Positions 48,791 to 57,629 of a stretch of DNA of 64,000 nucleotides are shown one piece after another. This DNA is from JAXMDC01 sp046349035 (GTDB lineage Bacteria; Pseudomonadota; Alphaproteobacteria; Rhizobiales; Kaistiaceae), in NCBI GenBank assembly GCA_046349035.1, contig JAXMDC010000006.1, positions 1 through 64,000 of the forward strand. Direction: 5' to 3'. A program made the position numbers and the translations under genes. The notes below the pieces were generated by a model that searched no databases, was not told where the DNA came from, and worked only from the letters and a program-made list of their open reading frames with translations. The first letter of the stretch is position 1. Each line of letters starts with the position of its first letter.

Positions 48791-50178
48791 GGTCTGCCTC
48801 CGCTTGTCGCCAGGTCCGCGGCCGTGTTCGTGCGGTCGTGGTTAGCCAGGAAATCCATCAGCCAGCGCGCGGTCCGCAGCAGCCGGCCGTCATAGCCGTG
48901 GCGTCCGATCAGCTGGACGCCGACCGGCAGGCCGTTCGGGCCTTCCAGCAGCGGCAGCGTCACCGCCGGCAGACCGGCGAGCGTCCACAGCGTACAAAAC
49001 GAGGGATCGCCGGTCGATTGCAGCCCGAGCGGCGCCTCGCCGACCGCCGCCGGCGTGATCAGCGCATCGTAGCGCTCGAACGCCTGGTCGAGCGAGGCGG
49101 CGGCCGCGGTTCGCCAGTCGAGCGCGGCGAGATAATCGGCGGCAGCGACGCTGCGGCCCTCGGCGAGCGCTTCGCGCAAGCCCGGGCTGAGCTGCTCGGC
49201 GCCGCGCTCTTCATAGCGCTTCAGGTTGTGCGCCATGCCGGCCAGCATGATCGTCCGCAGCGTCTTGAAGCACTCGCCGTAGGTCTCCGGCAGGTCCATC
49301 GCCTTGCAGCGCTCGCCGAGCACACCCGCGAGTTCCTCGAAGCCTTCCTTGGTTTCCGCCGCCGCCTTGTCCCAGGCCGGCGAGCGAACGAAGGCGAAGT
49401 CGGGCTTCACCGGCGGCTTGGACAGTGCCGTCTCGAGCAGCCGCGGCGCGGCGGCGAAGGTCGAGTCGGGATCGCCCTCCTCGCCGCCGGCGATGGCATC
49501 GGTGAGCAGCGCCGCGTCCTCGATGGTCCGAGCAAAGACGCCGACGGTATCCAGCGGCGGCGCCAGCGGCAGGATGCCGGTCCGTGAAATCAGGCCGAAG
49601 CTCGGCTTGAAGCCGACGACGCCGCAGAACGAGGCCGGCCGGATGACCGAGCCGTTGGTCTGCGTGCCGATGGCGAGCGGCACCATATTGGCGGCGACCG
49701 CCGCCGCCGAGCCGGAAGAGGAACCGCCGGGCGTCCGGTTCTTGTCGCGCGGGTTGCGCGTCTTGCCGGGCGTCAGGAACGCCAGCTCGGCGGTGACGGT
49801 CTTGCCGATGACCACGGCCCCGGCCGCCTTGAGGCGGTTGACCACGCTGGCGCTGTGGCGGGGCTTTCGCCCGGCGTCGAGCGGCGTGCCGCGCTCGGTC
49901 GGCATGTCCTCGGTGTCGATGACGTCCTTGATCGCCACCGGGATGCCGTTGAGCGGCCCGATCGGCCGGCCGGACTTGCGGCGGGCCTCGGCCTCCTCGG
50001 CCTGGGCGAGGACATGCGCGCGATCGCTGAAGGCAAACGCGCCGACCGTGCCGTCCTCTGCGGCGATGCGGTCGAGGCAGGCCGCCGCGACCTCCGGGGC
50101 GCTGGTCTCCGCCTTCTCCAGCCGCCCGCGCAGCATCAGCGCGGGAAGATCGGCGAGGGTCTGGTCGGCGCGCAACAT
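48787..50178 (-). CDS. Amidase (amidase signature family)
   Basis: 463 aa, Ser-cisSer-Lys hydrolase that cleaves amide bonds. The catalytic Lys lies in IPVAIKDVIDTEDMPTERGT, the cis-Ser in GGSSSGSAAAVAANMVPLA, and the nucleophile Ser in TQTNGSVIRPASFCGVVGFK. ATG at 50178 was preferred; a TTG at 50220 is in frame and overlaps the dctM stop. It follows the TRAP genes by 5 bp, so it may act on the imported substrate. The identity of that substrate is not visible. Confidence 0.92.
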   Translation of the reverse strand: MLRADQTLADLPALMLRGRLEKAETSAPEVAAACLDRIAAEDGTVGAFAFSDRAHVLAQAEEAEARRKSGRPIGPLNGIPVAIKDVIDTEDMPTERGTPLDAGRKPRHSASVVNRLKAAGAVVIGKTVTAELAFLTPGKTRNPRDKNRTPGGSSSGSAAAVAANMVPLAIGTQTNGSVIRPASFCGVVGFKPSFGLISRTGILPLAPPLDTVGVFARTIEDAALLTDAIAGGEEGDPDSTFAAAPRLLETALSKPPVKPDFAFVRSPAWDKAAAETKEGFEELAGVLGERCKAMDLPETYGECFKTLRTIMLAGMAHNLKRYEERGAEQLSPGLREALAEGRSVAAADYLAALDWRTAAAASLDQAFERYDALITPAAVGEAPLGLQSTGDPSFCTLWTLAGLPAVTLPLLEGPNGLPVGVQLIGRHGYDGRLLRTARWLMDFLANHDRTNTAADLATSGGRP

Positions 50179-50183
50179 TGCCG

Positions 50184-51557
50184 TCAGCGTGCCGACCCGT
50201 AGGCGAGATTGGGCAGCCAATAGACCGTCTGCGGGAACACGTAGATCAGCACCATGCAGACGATCACCAGCAGCATGTACGGCATCATGCCGGCGAAGAT
50301 GTCGTTCAGCCGTACATGCGGTGGCGATATGCCCTTAAGGTAGAAGGCCGACATCGCCATTGGCGGCGACAGGAACGCGCTCTGCAGGTTCACCGCAACC
50401 AGCACGCCGAAGAACATCGGGTCGACGTTGAACACCTTCATCAGCGGCAGGAAGATCGGGATGAAGATGACGGTGATTTCCGTCCATTCCAGCGGCCAGC
50501 CGAGCAGGAAGATGATGATCTGGGCGATGATCAGGAAAGTCAGCGGCGTCAGGTTGAGGCTGCCGACGAAGGTGTTCACCAGCTGCTGCCCGCCGAGATA
50601 GGCGAACACCGAAACGAAGATGCCGGAACCGACGAACAGCCAGCACACCATCGCCGAGGTGCGGACGGTCAGATAAACCGCTTCCTTGAGGCGCTGCCAG
50701 GTCAGCGTGCGGTAGCCGATGGCAAGCAGGATGCCGCCCATCGCGCCGAGCGCCGCCGCGCCCGACGGCGTCGTCAGGCCGAAGAAGATGGCGCCGAGCA
50801 CCGCCATGATCAGGAAGGCGAGCGGGAAGAACGAGGTCAGCAGCATCCAGGCGATCTGGCCGCCGGTGTATTTCGGCGCGTCCTCCATCCGCGTGCGCGG
50901 CGCCATGTCCGGGCGAATGATCGCCATCACCAGGATGTAGACCAGGTAGAGGCCGGCGAGGATCAGGCCGGGGATCAGCGCGCCGGCATACATGCGCGGC
51001 GTCGAGACCTGCGCCGTCTGGGCGTAGACGATCAGCATGATCGACGGCGGGATGAGAATGCCGAGCGTGCCGCCGGCGCAGATCACCCCTGAGGCGAAGC
51101 GCACGTCGTAGCGGGCCTTCAGCATCTGCGGGAAGGCGAGGAGGCCCATCAGCGTCACCACCGCGCCGACGATGCCGGTTGCCGTGGCGAATAGCGTGCA
51201 GGTGATCAGCGCCGCCACCGCCAGCGCGCCGGGAACGCGGCGGCTGACCACCGCCAGCGTCTTGAACAGGTTGTCGACGACGTTGGCCCGCTCGACGATG
51301 TAGCCCATGAACAGGAACAGCGGGATCGCCTGCAGCACGTCGTCCTGCATGCGCGAATAGGTCGTCGTGATGAACGCCTGGAAGACGCGGTTGTTGAAGA
51401 GGTCGCCGAAGGAGGTGACGAGCGAGGGATCGAAATAGGCCCAGTAGCCGAAGCCGATACCGAGGCCCATCAGCGTGAAGGCGATCGGGAAGCCGATAAA
51501 GATCGACAGCACCAGGAGCACAAGCATCCCGACGCCGACAAAAGCCTGAAGATCCAT
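50184..51557 (-). CDS. dctM: TRAP transporter large permease (DctM)
   Basis: 457 aa with about 12-14 helices (VLLVLSIFIGFPIAFTLMGLG, GALAVAALITCTLFATATGIVGAVVT, GTLGILIPPSIMLIVYAQTA). The DctM signature GILIPPS is present. It couples Na+ flow to uptake of an organic acid held by DctP. The gene lies 3 bp after dctQ. Confidence 0.94.
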   Translation of the reverse strand: MDLQAFVGVGMLVLLVLSIFIGFPIAFTLMGLGIGFGYWAYFDPSLVTSFGDLFNNRVFQAFITTTYSRMQDDVLQAIPLFLFMGYIVERANVVDNLFKTLAVVSRRVPGALAVAALITCTLFATATGIVGAVVTLMGLLAFPQMLKARYDVRFASGVICAGGTLGILIPPSIMLIVYAQTAQVSTPRMYAGALIPGLILAGLYLVYILVMAIIRPDMAPRTRMEDAPKYTGGQIAWMLLTSFFPLAFLIMAVLGAIFFGLTTPSGAAALGAMGGILLAIGYRTLTWQRLKEAVYLTVRTSAMVCWLFVGSGIFVSVFAYLGGQQLVNTFVGSLNLTPLTFLIIAQIIIFLLGWPLEWTEITVIFIPIFLPLMKVFNVDPMFFGVLVAVNLQSAFLSPPMAMSAFYLKGISPPHVRLNDIFAGMMPYMLLVIVCMVLIYVFPQTVYWLPNLAYGSAR

Positions 51558-51560
51558 GGG

Positions 51561-52199
51561 TTATTTCCTGCCGCCGGTAAGGCCGGCCTCGTCGGGCGTG
51601 GGTACGTCGACCGCTTCCCCGGAATGCTGCAGCGCTTCGCGCGCCTTCTCATCGATGAGGAGCTTCTCGGTCTCCTCCACGTCGTCGCGCGCCCGCATCC
51701 ATTCGCCGGTCTGCAGGCACAGCACGCAGCGGAACATCTGGGCGATCCCCTGCAACAAGAGGAGCGTCCCGGCGAGCGGGATGATCGTGCGGTACTGATA
51801 GATCGGGATGCCGGTCGGGCTGGAGATGGCAATTTCGCCGATCCGCCAGGCCCGCTGCGCCTGGAACCAGCCGTAGAAGATCAGCGCCAGGATCGCCGGG
51901 AAGAAGAACACCGGATAGAGGATCAGCTCCACCACGGCTTGCTTGCGCGGGCTCCAGTTGCGGTACAGGAAGTCCGCCCGCACATGCGAGTCGCGCGACA
52001 GCGTGTAGGCCCCCGCCATCATGAACAGGGTGCCGTACATCATGTAGGTGATTTCGTAGGCCCAGTTGGTGGCCGAGTTGAACAGCTTGGTGACCATGAC
52101 GTCGTAGCTGACGCCGACGATCATGATCATGATGCACCAGGCGAACGCTTTGCCGAACCATGTCGACAGCTTGTCGACAATCGTGACGAACTGCGCCAT
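51561..52199 (-). CDS. dctQ: TRAP transporter small permease (DctQ)
   Basis: 212 aa with about four helices (AFAWCIMIMIVGVSYDVMVT, MMYGTLFMMAGAYTLSRDSH, AVVELILYPVFFFPAILALIF). The loop DSHVRADFLYRNWSPR is the DctQ signature. The C-terminal tail is acidic and polar. A hairpin terminator separates dctP from dctQ, which would set the usual excess of binding protein. Confidence 0.93.
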   Translation of the reverse strand: MAQFVTIVDKLSTWFGKAFAWCIMIMIVGVSYDVMVTKLFNSATNWAYEITYMMYGTLFMMAGAYTLSRDSHVRADFLYRNWSPRKQAVVELILYPVFFFPAILALIFYGWFQAQRAWRIGEIAISSPTGIPIYQYRTIIPLAGTLLLLQGIAQMFRCVLCLQTGEWMRARDDVEETEKLLIDEKAREALQHSGEAVDVPTPDEAGLTGGRK

Positions 52200-52217
52200 C
52201 TGTCCCCTGAGCCCCCC

Positions 52218-52250
52218 TTAAAAAACGGGGCGGCGCGAGCCACCCCGTTT
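52218..52250 (-). terminator. Partial terminator between dctP and dctQ
   Basis: On the minus strand AACGGGGTGGC and GCCGCCCCGTT, with one mismatch, form a stem followed by TTTTTAAGG. It lies about 27 bp beyond the dctP stop at 52277 and before dctQ; it would reduce read-through into the permease genes. Confidence 0.75.
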
Positions 52251-52276
52251 CGCTATTTCAGTCCCGCCAGCCCCCG

Positions 52277-53422
52277 CTAGGCCGGAAGCTTGCCGGGGAA
52301 GTAGTGGTCGTAGGCCACGCGGTAGGCGTCGCCGGTGTTCATCTGGTCGTAGAACACCACGCGCTCGCACCACGCCTTTTGGCTGTCGACGATCTTCTTG
52401 AACAGCGGGTCCTGGTTAAGCGTGGTCAGGAGCTTGTCCCACGCGGCCAGCTGCTCGTTGAGGATTTCCTTCGGCGTGCGGCGGACGGTGACCTTGCCGT
52501 CGGTCATCAGCCACTGCAGGTCCTTGGAGTAGTTGTCCATGGCATGCGCGAAGTTCATCGTGCTCGAGGCCTCGGCGGCGTGCTCGAGGATCGCCTTCAG
52601 ATCGTCCGGCAGCGTGTCGAACTTGCGCTTGTTGAACATGATCTCGAAGAACTCGTTGGGCTGGTGGTAGGAGCCCATCATGTAGTTCTTGGCCACGTCC
52701 TGCGCGCCGAAGCGGCGGTCGGCGGTCGGGTTGTTGAACTCGAAGGCGTCGATCACGCCGCGGTCCATCGACGGCACGATATCGCCGCCGGCGAGCTGCA
52801 GCACGGTCAGGCCCATCGACTGCATGAGGTCGGCGGCCAGGCCCACGGTGCGATACTTGAGGCCGCGCATGTCGGCCATCGCCGTGATCGGCTTCTTGAA
52901 CCATCCGAGCGGCTGCATCGGCATCGGCATCGCGAAGAACGACACGACGTTGAGCTTCAGATTGTCCTGGGTCAGCTCGCGGTAGAGTTCCTTGCCGCCG
53001 CCCGAGTAGATCCACGACAGCATGTGGAACGGGTTGCCGCCGAACACCGGGCCGGTGCCGAACAGCGAGGAGGTCTTCGACTTGCCGTACCAGTACGAGC
53101 AGACGTCGTGACCGCCATCGACCACGCCGTCATTGACCGCGTCCATGACCTGGAACGCGCCGGCAACGGCGCCGGCCGGCAGCAGGTCGATACGCAGGCG
53201 TCCGCCCGACATCCGCTGCACGCGGTCGACATACTGCTTGGCCATCTCCATGAAGACTTCGGCCGGGCCCCACGCCGCCTGCATCTTCAGGACGATCGGC
53301 GCCTGAGCGGTCACGACCGCAGGGGCGGCCAGCGTGCTGACCGCAGCACCGGCTAGGACCGCGCCGCCTTTCTTGAGAAAGCTCCGACGCGACGTAGCGT
53401 CTGCCTGCTGATGAATAGTCAT
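52277..53422 (-). CDS. dctP: TRAP transporter substrate-binding protein (DctP)
   Basis: 381 aa. A twin-arginine signal, SRRSFLKKGGAVLAGAAVST, starts the protein. The DctP fold shows AAWGPAEVFMEMAKQYVDRV, LDIAQ-like stretches, MADMRGLKYRTVGLAADLMQSMG and GVIDAFEFNNPTADR. The signature sequence GLKYRT with Arg gives the typical carboxylate-binding Arg. It heads the dctPQM operon. The ligand is probably a carboxylic or keto acid; the exact one is not visible. Confidence 0.93.
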   Translation of the reverse strand: MTIHQQADATSRRSFLKKGGAVLAGAAVSTLAAPAVVTAQAPIVLKMQAAWGPAEVFMEMAKQYVDRVQRMSGGRLRIDLLPAGAVAGAFQVMDAVNDGVVDGGHDVCSYWYGKSKTSSLFGTGPVFGGNPFHMLSWIYSGGGKELYRELTQDNLKLNVVSFFAMPMPMQPLGWFKKPITAMADMRGLKYRTVGLAADLMQSMGLTVLQLAGGDIVPSMDRGVIDAFEFNNPTADRRFGAQDVAKNYMMGSYHQPNEFFEIMFNKRKFDTLPDDLKAILEHAAEASSTMNFAHAMDNYSKDLQWLMTDGKVTVRRTPKEILNEQLAAWDKLLTTLNQDPLFKKIVDSQKAWCERVVFYDQMNTGDAYRVAYDHYFPGKLPA

Positions 53423-53443
53423 TGATTATCCCTCCCAAGGATC

Positions 53444-53457
53444 GTGTGCGCACACGC
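53444..53457 (-). promoter_or_regulatory. Palindromic operator candidate at dctP promoter
   Basis: CGTGTGCGCACACG is a perfect 14-bp palindrome whose centre is about 28 bp upstream of the dctP start. Its position fits a repressor or regulator site. No regulator gene of the GntR or LacI type lies adjacent. Confidence 0.45.
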
Positions 53458-53569
53458 TCTTCTATAGGCAGCGTGATAGAGCATGGTCCCGCATTTTCCG
53501 CAAACGCGCAACGACCCGTTCCCCTTCACATTCCGGTTAGCGGCGGCGGAATTGATCGGTTTCGGGCGC

Positions 53570-54010
53570 CTATTGGGCGAGGCCGACGATCTCGAAGGCC
53601 CCCTGGCCGTTGTCGCGGACATCGACCATGAAAGTCTTGGCGCCGATCACCCGCTCCATGATCTGGGTGCGCAGCGCCGCATCCCCGGCAAAGGTGAGGA
53701 GCGAGGGCTCGCGGTCTTGAAGTCGCGCGCCGACGCGGGAGCACTGCCCGGCCGGCAACTGGGCGGCGAGCGAGGCGAGGAAACCGTGGCGGAACTTGAT
53801 GGAGATCGAGCCGTTGGGCTCCAGCTGGCCGAACATGCCGCCCCCGGAGCGGCAGACCAGGCGGATCGCCTCATCGGCTTTGAGCGGTGAGGCGAACCCG
53901 GCCGCCAGGGCGAGGCAAAGGACGGCGCTCGCCCAGCCGCGGCGAAGCGGCGCAGACCGCCGGCCGGCGACGCCCTTGAGCGCCTTGATTGAGGAATATT
54001 CGCCCGACAC
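53570..54010 (-). CDS. Exported protein of unknown function
   Basis: About 146 aa from a GTG at 54010. A basic N-terminus leads into a hydrophobic leader (WASAVLCLALAAGFASPLKA). The mature part has two cysteines (IRLVCRSGGGMFG, GQCSRVGARL). It is not recognised. It is a single gene between the TRAP operon and a divergent-looking glycosyltransferase. Confidence 0.72.
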   Translation of the reverse strand: MSGEYSSIKALKGVAGRRSAPLRRGWASAVLCLALAAGFASPLKADEAIRLVCRSGGGMFGQLEPNGSISIKFRHGFLASLAAQLPAGQCSRVGARLQDREPSLLTFAGDAALRTQIMERVIGAKTFMVDVRDNGQGAFEIVGLAQ

Positions 54011-54075
54011 GGCGGCAAACTAGAAAACCGGAGTGGCGGGCGTCAAATCGGCGCATCCCCGCCCGAACGGCGCGG

Positions 54076-55605
54076 TCAGTCCCGGCGGCGGTGGAAGACG
54101 CGATAGCTGTCGACGGCCGCGCTCTCGGCATAACCCGCCCAGAACGCATCGAAGCCGGGCACCCGCGCGAACCAGTCGAGATAGTCGAACCGCCCGGCGA
54201 AGCCGAGCTTCTCCGGCGCCGCGTCGACCAGGATGACGGCGGGCGGCTTGCGGCGGAGGGCCGCGACGAGGTCGGCGGCCTGCGCCTCGGCGACGGCGTT
54301 GACCCGCGCGGCCTCGCCCGGCGCCACCTCGCCAAGCCGCGTCGCCGCCGGGACGAGGTGGAGGCAGCACGAGGTGTAGGCGAAGTGCCGGCCGGCGGCG
54401 AGCGCCGCCGGATGCACGTCGCGCGGCGAGGTGACGAAGGCATAGACCGTCTCGTCCGCCGCCGCGTGCTGGCGCATCGCCTGCGTCAGCGCGGCGACGC
54501 GGCCGCCGGCGGCGGTGTCGGTCGCCAGGCGCAGCGACGGCATGGCGATGAGGACGAGGAAGAACCCGACCGCCCCGAGATAGGCGCCGCCCGCTGCCGC
54601 CGGACGCCCGGTAAGCGCGGCCTGCGAGAGGCCGGCGACGGCGATCAGCCCGGCCGCCGGTAGGAGGTGGTACGGCCAGCCCTTCAGCTGCGCGAGGGCG
54701 CCGAGCGTTGCCCCGGCGGCGGCGACCAGGAGGGCCATTGTCAGCGGCGCCGGGCGCCCGCCGCCGACCGCGACCAGGAGGCCGGTCACCGCCAGCGCCG
54801 GCAGCGTGTCGCGAGCGACAGCAACAATCACCGTCAGGAGGTCGCTGTTATAGGCCCAGTAGCCGGCCAGCGCGTCGGGCAGCACCTGCGCCAGGTAATC
54901 CGGCGCGAAAAGCCGGATCGCCGCGAGATAGGCGAGGGCGAGGAGGCCGAGCACCGCCGTCTCCGCCCTGAACCAGCCGAGCCAGCGCCGCGTCGCCATG
55001 AGCAGCCAGACTTCGAGCAAGGCCGGCACCAGCAGGAAGTGCGGCTTCAGGCAGAAGCCGAGCGCTGCGAAGGCGCCGACCCCAAACGCCAGCCCGGCCG
55101 CAAGCGGGACGGCCTCGCGGCGGAGCGCAGCCAGCACCGCATAGGGCACCGCGACGATCAGCATCGTGTGCTCGCGCTGGCCGAAATCGTAGCCGGGGGC
55201 GATCAGCAGCACCGCCGCGGTGGCAAGGAGGATGCCGCCGCGCGTCTCGCTCGGTGTGCCGGCGAGCGCCAGCAGCCGCGCGGTCAACAACAGCGAGGCG
55301 CCGGCGAGCGCCAGCACGAAGGCGACGAAGGCCGCCGCTGGCGCAAGGCCGCTCGCCCGCGCCAGGGCGGCGGGCACCATGCCGATCCACCAGGAGAGCG
55401 GCGGGTTGACGTCGACGATCTCCCGGCCGAAGGCGCCGCCGTCGAGAAGCCGCCCGGCGCCTTCCAGCATCCAGGCGGCGTCGTGGTTGAGGGGCAGCGC
55501 CAGGTGAAGCGCACCGGCGATCGCGCCGAGGGCGGCGATGCCGAGAGCCGGCCAGGGGAGGGGCCGCCGCTCTACGATGTCCGGCCGGCCCGCCACTAAC
55601 GCCAC
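54076..55605 (-). CDS. Polytopic membrane glycosyltransferase-like protein (GT39-type)
   Basis: 509 aa from a GTG start with about 11 helices. The N-terminal loop LNHDAAWMLEGAGRLLDGG with Asp, and DVNPPLSWWIGMVP, match the first periplasmic loop of PMT/ArnT/glycosyltransferase-39 proteins (acidic residue and NPP motif). It would use a lipid-linked sugar donor. A soluble C-terminal domain (residues about 390-509) ends the protein. It is divergent from a GT2 gene at 55746 and probably belongs to the same envelope function. Confidence 0.82.
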   Translation of the reverse strand: MALVAGRPDIVERRPLPWPALGIAALGAIAGALHLALPLNHDAAWMLEGAGRLLDGGAFGREIVDVNPPLSWWIGMVPAALARASGLAPAAAFVAFVLALAGASLLLTARLLALAGTPSETRGGILLATAAVLLIAPGYDFGQREHTMLIVAVPYAVLAALRREAVPLAAGLAFGVGAFAALGFCLKPHFLLVPALLEVWLLMATRRWLGWFRAETAVLGLLALAYLAAIRLFAPDYLAQVLPDALAGYWAYNSDLLTVIVAVARDTLPALAVTGLLVAVGGGRPAPLTMALLVAAAGATLGALAQLKGWPYHLLPAAGLIAVAGLSQAALTGRPAAAGGAYLGAVGFFLVLIAMPSLRLATDTAAGGRVAALTQAMRQHAAADETVYAFVTSPRDVHPAALAAGRHFAYTSCCLHLVPAATRLGEVAPGEAARVNAVAEAQAADLVAALRRKPPAVILVDAAPEKLGFAGRFDYLDWFARVPGFDAFWAGYAESAAVDSYRVFHRRRD

Positions 55606-55745
55606 GACGCTCCCCCACGCTCGACAAGAGAACCGCCCAGCCTTGGCGGCGAATGGTGAACGTTCGATTAGTGCGGCTCTTGTTAGAGTGGCCTTAACCG
55701 CGCCCCGCCACCCTCGGCCCGATTGTCCGAAAGGTCGGTGCGGCG

Positions 55746-56741
55746 ATGAGTGGCCCTGTCTTCAGTCTGGTCATTCCGATCTTCAACGAGGAGGCGGTGC
55801 TGCCGCTCCTGTTGAAGCGGCTCGACGACCTGCTCGACCGCATCGCCGAGCCGACCGAGGTGATCTTCGTCGACGACGGCAGCCGCGACACCAGCGGCAT
55901 CGTCCTCGCCGCCCGCGCCCGCGACGACAGCCGCATCCGCTACATCGCTCTCTCCCGCAACTTCGGCCACCAGATCGCCATCAGCGCCGGCATGGACGCC
56001 GCCTCCGGCGCCGCGGTGATCGTCATGGACGCCGACCTGCAGGACCCGCCCGAGGTCGTCCTCGACCTCATCGCCAAGTGGCGCGAGGGCCATGAGATCG
56101 TCCACGCCCGCCGCAAGACCCGCCAGGGCGAGAGCGCCTTCAAGCTCTGGACCGCGGCGCTCTTCTATCGCGGCCTCCGCCTCCTCACCTCGGTCGACAT
56201 CCCCGCCGATGTCGGCGACTTCCGCCTGATCGACCGCCGCGCCCTCGACACCTTCCGCGCCATGCCCGAGCGCGACCGCTTCGTGCGTGGCATGTTCGGC
56301 TGGATGGGTTTCCGCCAGGGCATCGTCGAGTTCGAGCGCGCCCCGCGCGCCGCCGGCAGCACCAAATACGGACTGTGGAAGATGGTGCGCCTTGCCCTCG
56401 ACGGCGTCGTCAGCTTTTCCGACGTGCCGCTCCGCCTGGCGCTCTGGCTCGGCGCCGCCGTCTCGGCGGCGGCCGTGCTCTACGGCCTGACGGTGATCGT
56501 CCTCGCCGGCTTCAACTTCGGCCTCGTCAGCGGCTGGGCCTCGACCGTGGTGCTGATCTCGCTCCTCTCCGGCGCCAATCTGATGATGACCGGCGTCGTC
56601 GGCCTCTATGTCGGCCGCATCCACGCCGAGGTGAAGGGCCGCCCGCTCTACGTGATCGGCCGCACCGTCGGCTTCGAGCGCGAGGCGGCGGCGGTGCCGC
56701 TCCGCCCCGCCGTCTCCGCCATTCGCCGGATCGCCTCGTGA
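55746..56741 (+). CDS. GT2-family glycosyltransferase (polyprenyl-phosphate type)
   Basis: 331 aa. The GT-A domain has FSLVIPIFNEEAVLPLLLKR, EVIFVDDGSRD and VIVMDADLQDPPEVV (DXD-like) and GDFRLIDRRAL. Two C-terminal helices (LALWLGAAVSAAAVLYGLTV and WASTVVLISLLSGANLMMTGVVGLYVGR) anchor it. This is the DPM1/ArnC/GtrB type that loads a sugar onto undecaprenyl phosphate, a donor for the GT39-like enzyme. The stop overlaps the GTG of the methyltransferase gene (GTGA). Confidence 0.92.
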   Translation: MSGPVFSLVIPIFNEEAVLPLLLKRLDDLLDRIAEPTEVIFVDDGSRDTSGIVLAARARDDSRIRYIALSRNFGHQIAISAGMDAASGAAVIVMDADLQDPPEVVLDLIAKWREGHEIVHARRKTRQGESAFKLWTAALFYRGLRLLTSVDIPADVGDFRLIDRRALDTFRAMPERDRFVRGMFGWMGFRQGIVEFERAPRAAGSTKYGLWKMVRLALDGVVSFSDVPLRLALWLGAAVSAAAVLYGLTVIVLAGFNFGLVSGWASTVVLISLLSGANLMMTGVVGLYVGRIHAEVKGRPLYVIGRTVGFEREAAAVPLRPAVSAIRRIAS

Positions 56742-57424
56742 GCGCCGCCTTCGACGCCTACGCCCGGTCCTACGAGGACCTGGTCGGCGACTCGATCGCC
56801 TTCAGCGGCCTCAAGCACGATTTCTTCCTCACCGCCAAAGTACGCTTCCTCGCCCGCCTCTTCGCCGAGCGCTTCGGCGAAGGCGCCCGCCCGGCGGTAC
56901 TCGATGTCGGCTGCGGCGTCGGCCGCATGCACCCGCTGCTCGCCCCGCTCGCCGGCAGCCTCGCCGGCACCGACCTCTCCGCCGAGGCGCTCGCCCGCGC
57001 CCGTGCCGACAACCCCGCCGTCGATTACCGCACCGGCAGCGATGGCGCGCTGCCCTTTGCCGATGCCGCCTTCGACGTGACGCTGGCGGTCTGCGTCGCC
57101 CATCACGTGCCGCCGGCTGACCGGCCGGCCTTCATTGCCGAGATGGTGCGGGTGACGCGCCCGCGCGGCCTCGTCGTCCTCATCGAGCACAATCCCTGGA
57201 ACCCGCTGACCCGCCTCGCCGTCGCCCGCTGCCCGTTCGATGCCGACGCCGTGCTGCTCGCTGCCGCCGAGGCGCGCCGGCTCCTTCACCGCGCCGGCCT
57301 CGGCGAAGTCGAAAGCCGCCACTTCCTGCTCTTCCCGACCGCCGCGCGCATCGCTGAAGCCGTCGAGCGCCGCCTCGCCCGCCTACCCCTCGGCGCGCAA
57401 TACGCGGCGGTGGCCTCGGTCTGA
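56738..57424 (+). CDS. Class I SAM-dependent methyltransferase
   Basis: 228 aa. SAM-binding motif I is VLDVGCGVGRMHPLLAPLA near residue 55; motif II is PFADAAFDVTLAVCVAHHVP; motif III is RPRGLVVLIEHNPWNPLTR. GTG start with 4-bp overlap to the GT2 gene implies translational coupling. The substrate could be a lipid-linked or sugar intermediate; that is inferred from the neighbour only. Confidence 0.9.
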   Translation: MSAAFDAYARSYEDLVGDSIAFSGLKHDFFLTAKVRFLARLFAERFGEGARPAVLDVGCGVGRMHPLLAPLAGSLAGTDLSAEALARARADNPAVDYRTGSDGALPFADAAFDVTLAVCVAHHVPPADRPAFIAEMVRVTRPRGLVVLIEHNPWNPLTRLAVARCPFDADAVLLAAAEARRLLHRAGLGEVESRHFLLFPTAARIAEAVERRLARLPLGAQYAAVASV

Positions 57425-57629
57425 GGCTCCCTCCCGAGCCGACCGGCGGCGGGTAGCAGCTCTGCGCCGCCCATCCGTGGCGGCACCCTCCCGCCCGTGC
57501 TAGAAGCACATGCCTGGACCGCGGGCCTTCAGCCGCCGTTCAGCCGCAGCGACCCATAGAACAAGAAACGCATCGCTGAGCCGGGCTATTCCGCCCGTGG
57601 GACGGCGCGCCGAAAGCGCCGACGGAGCC

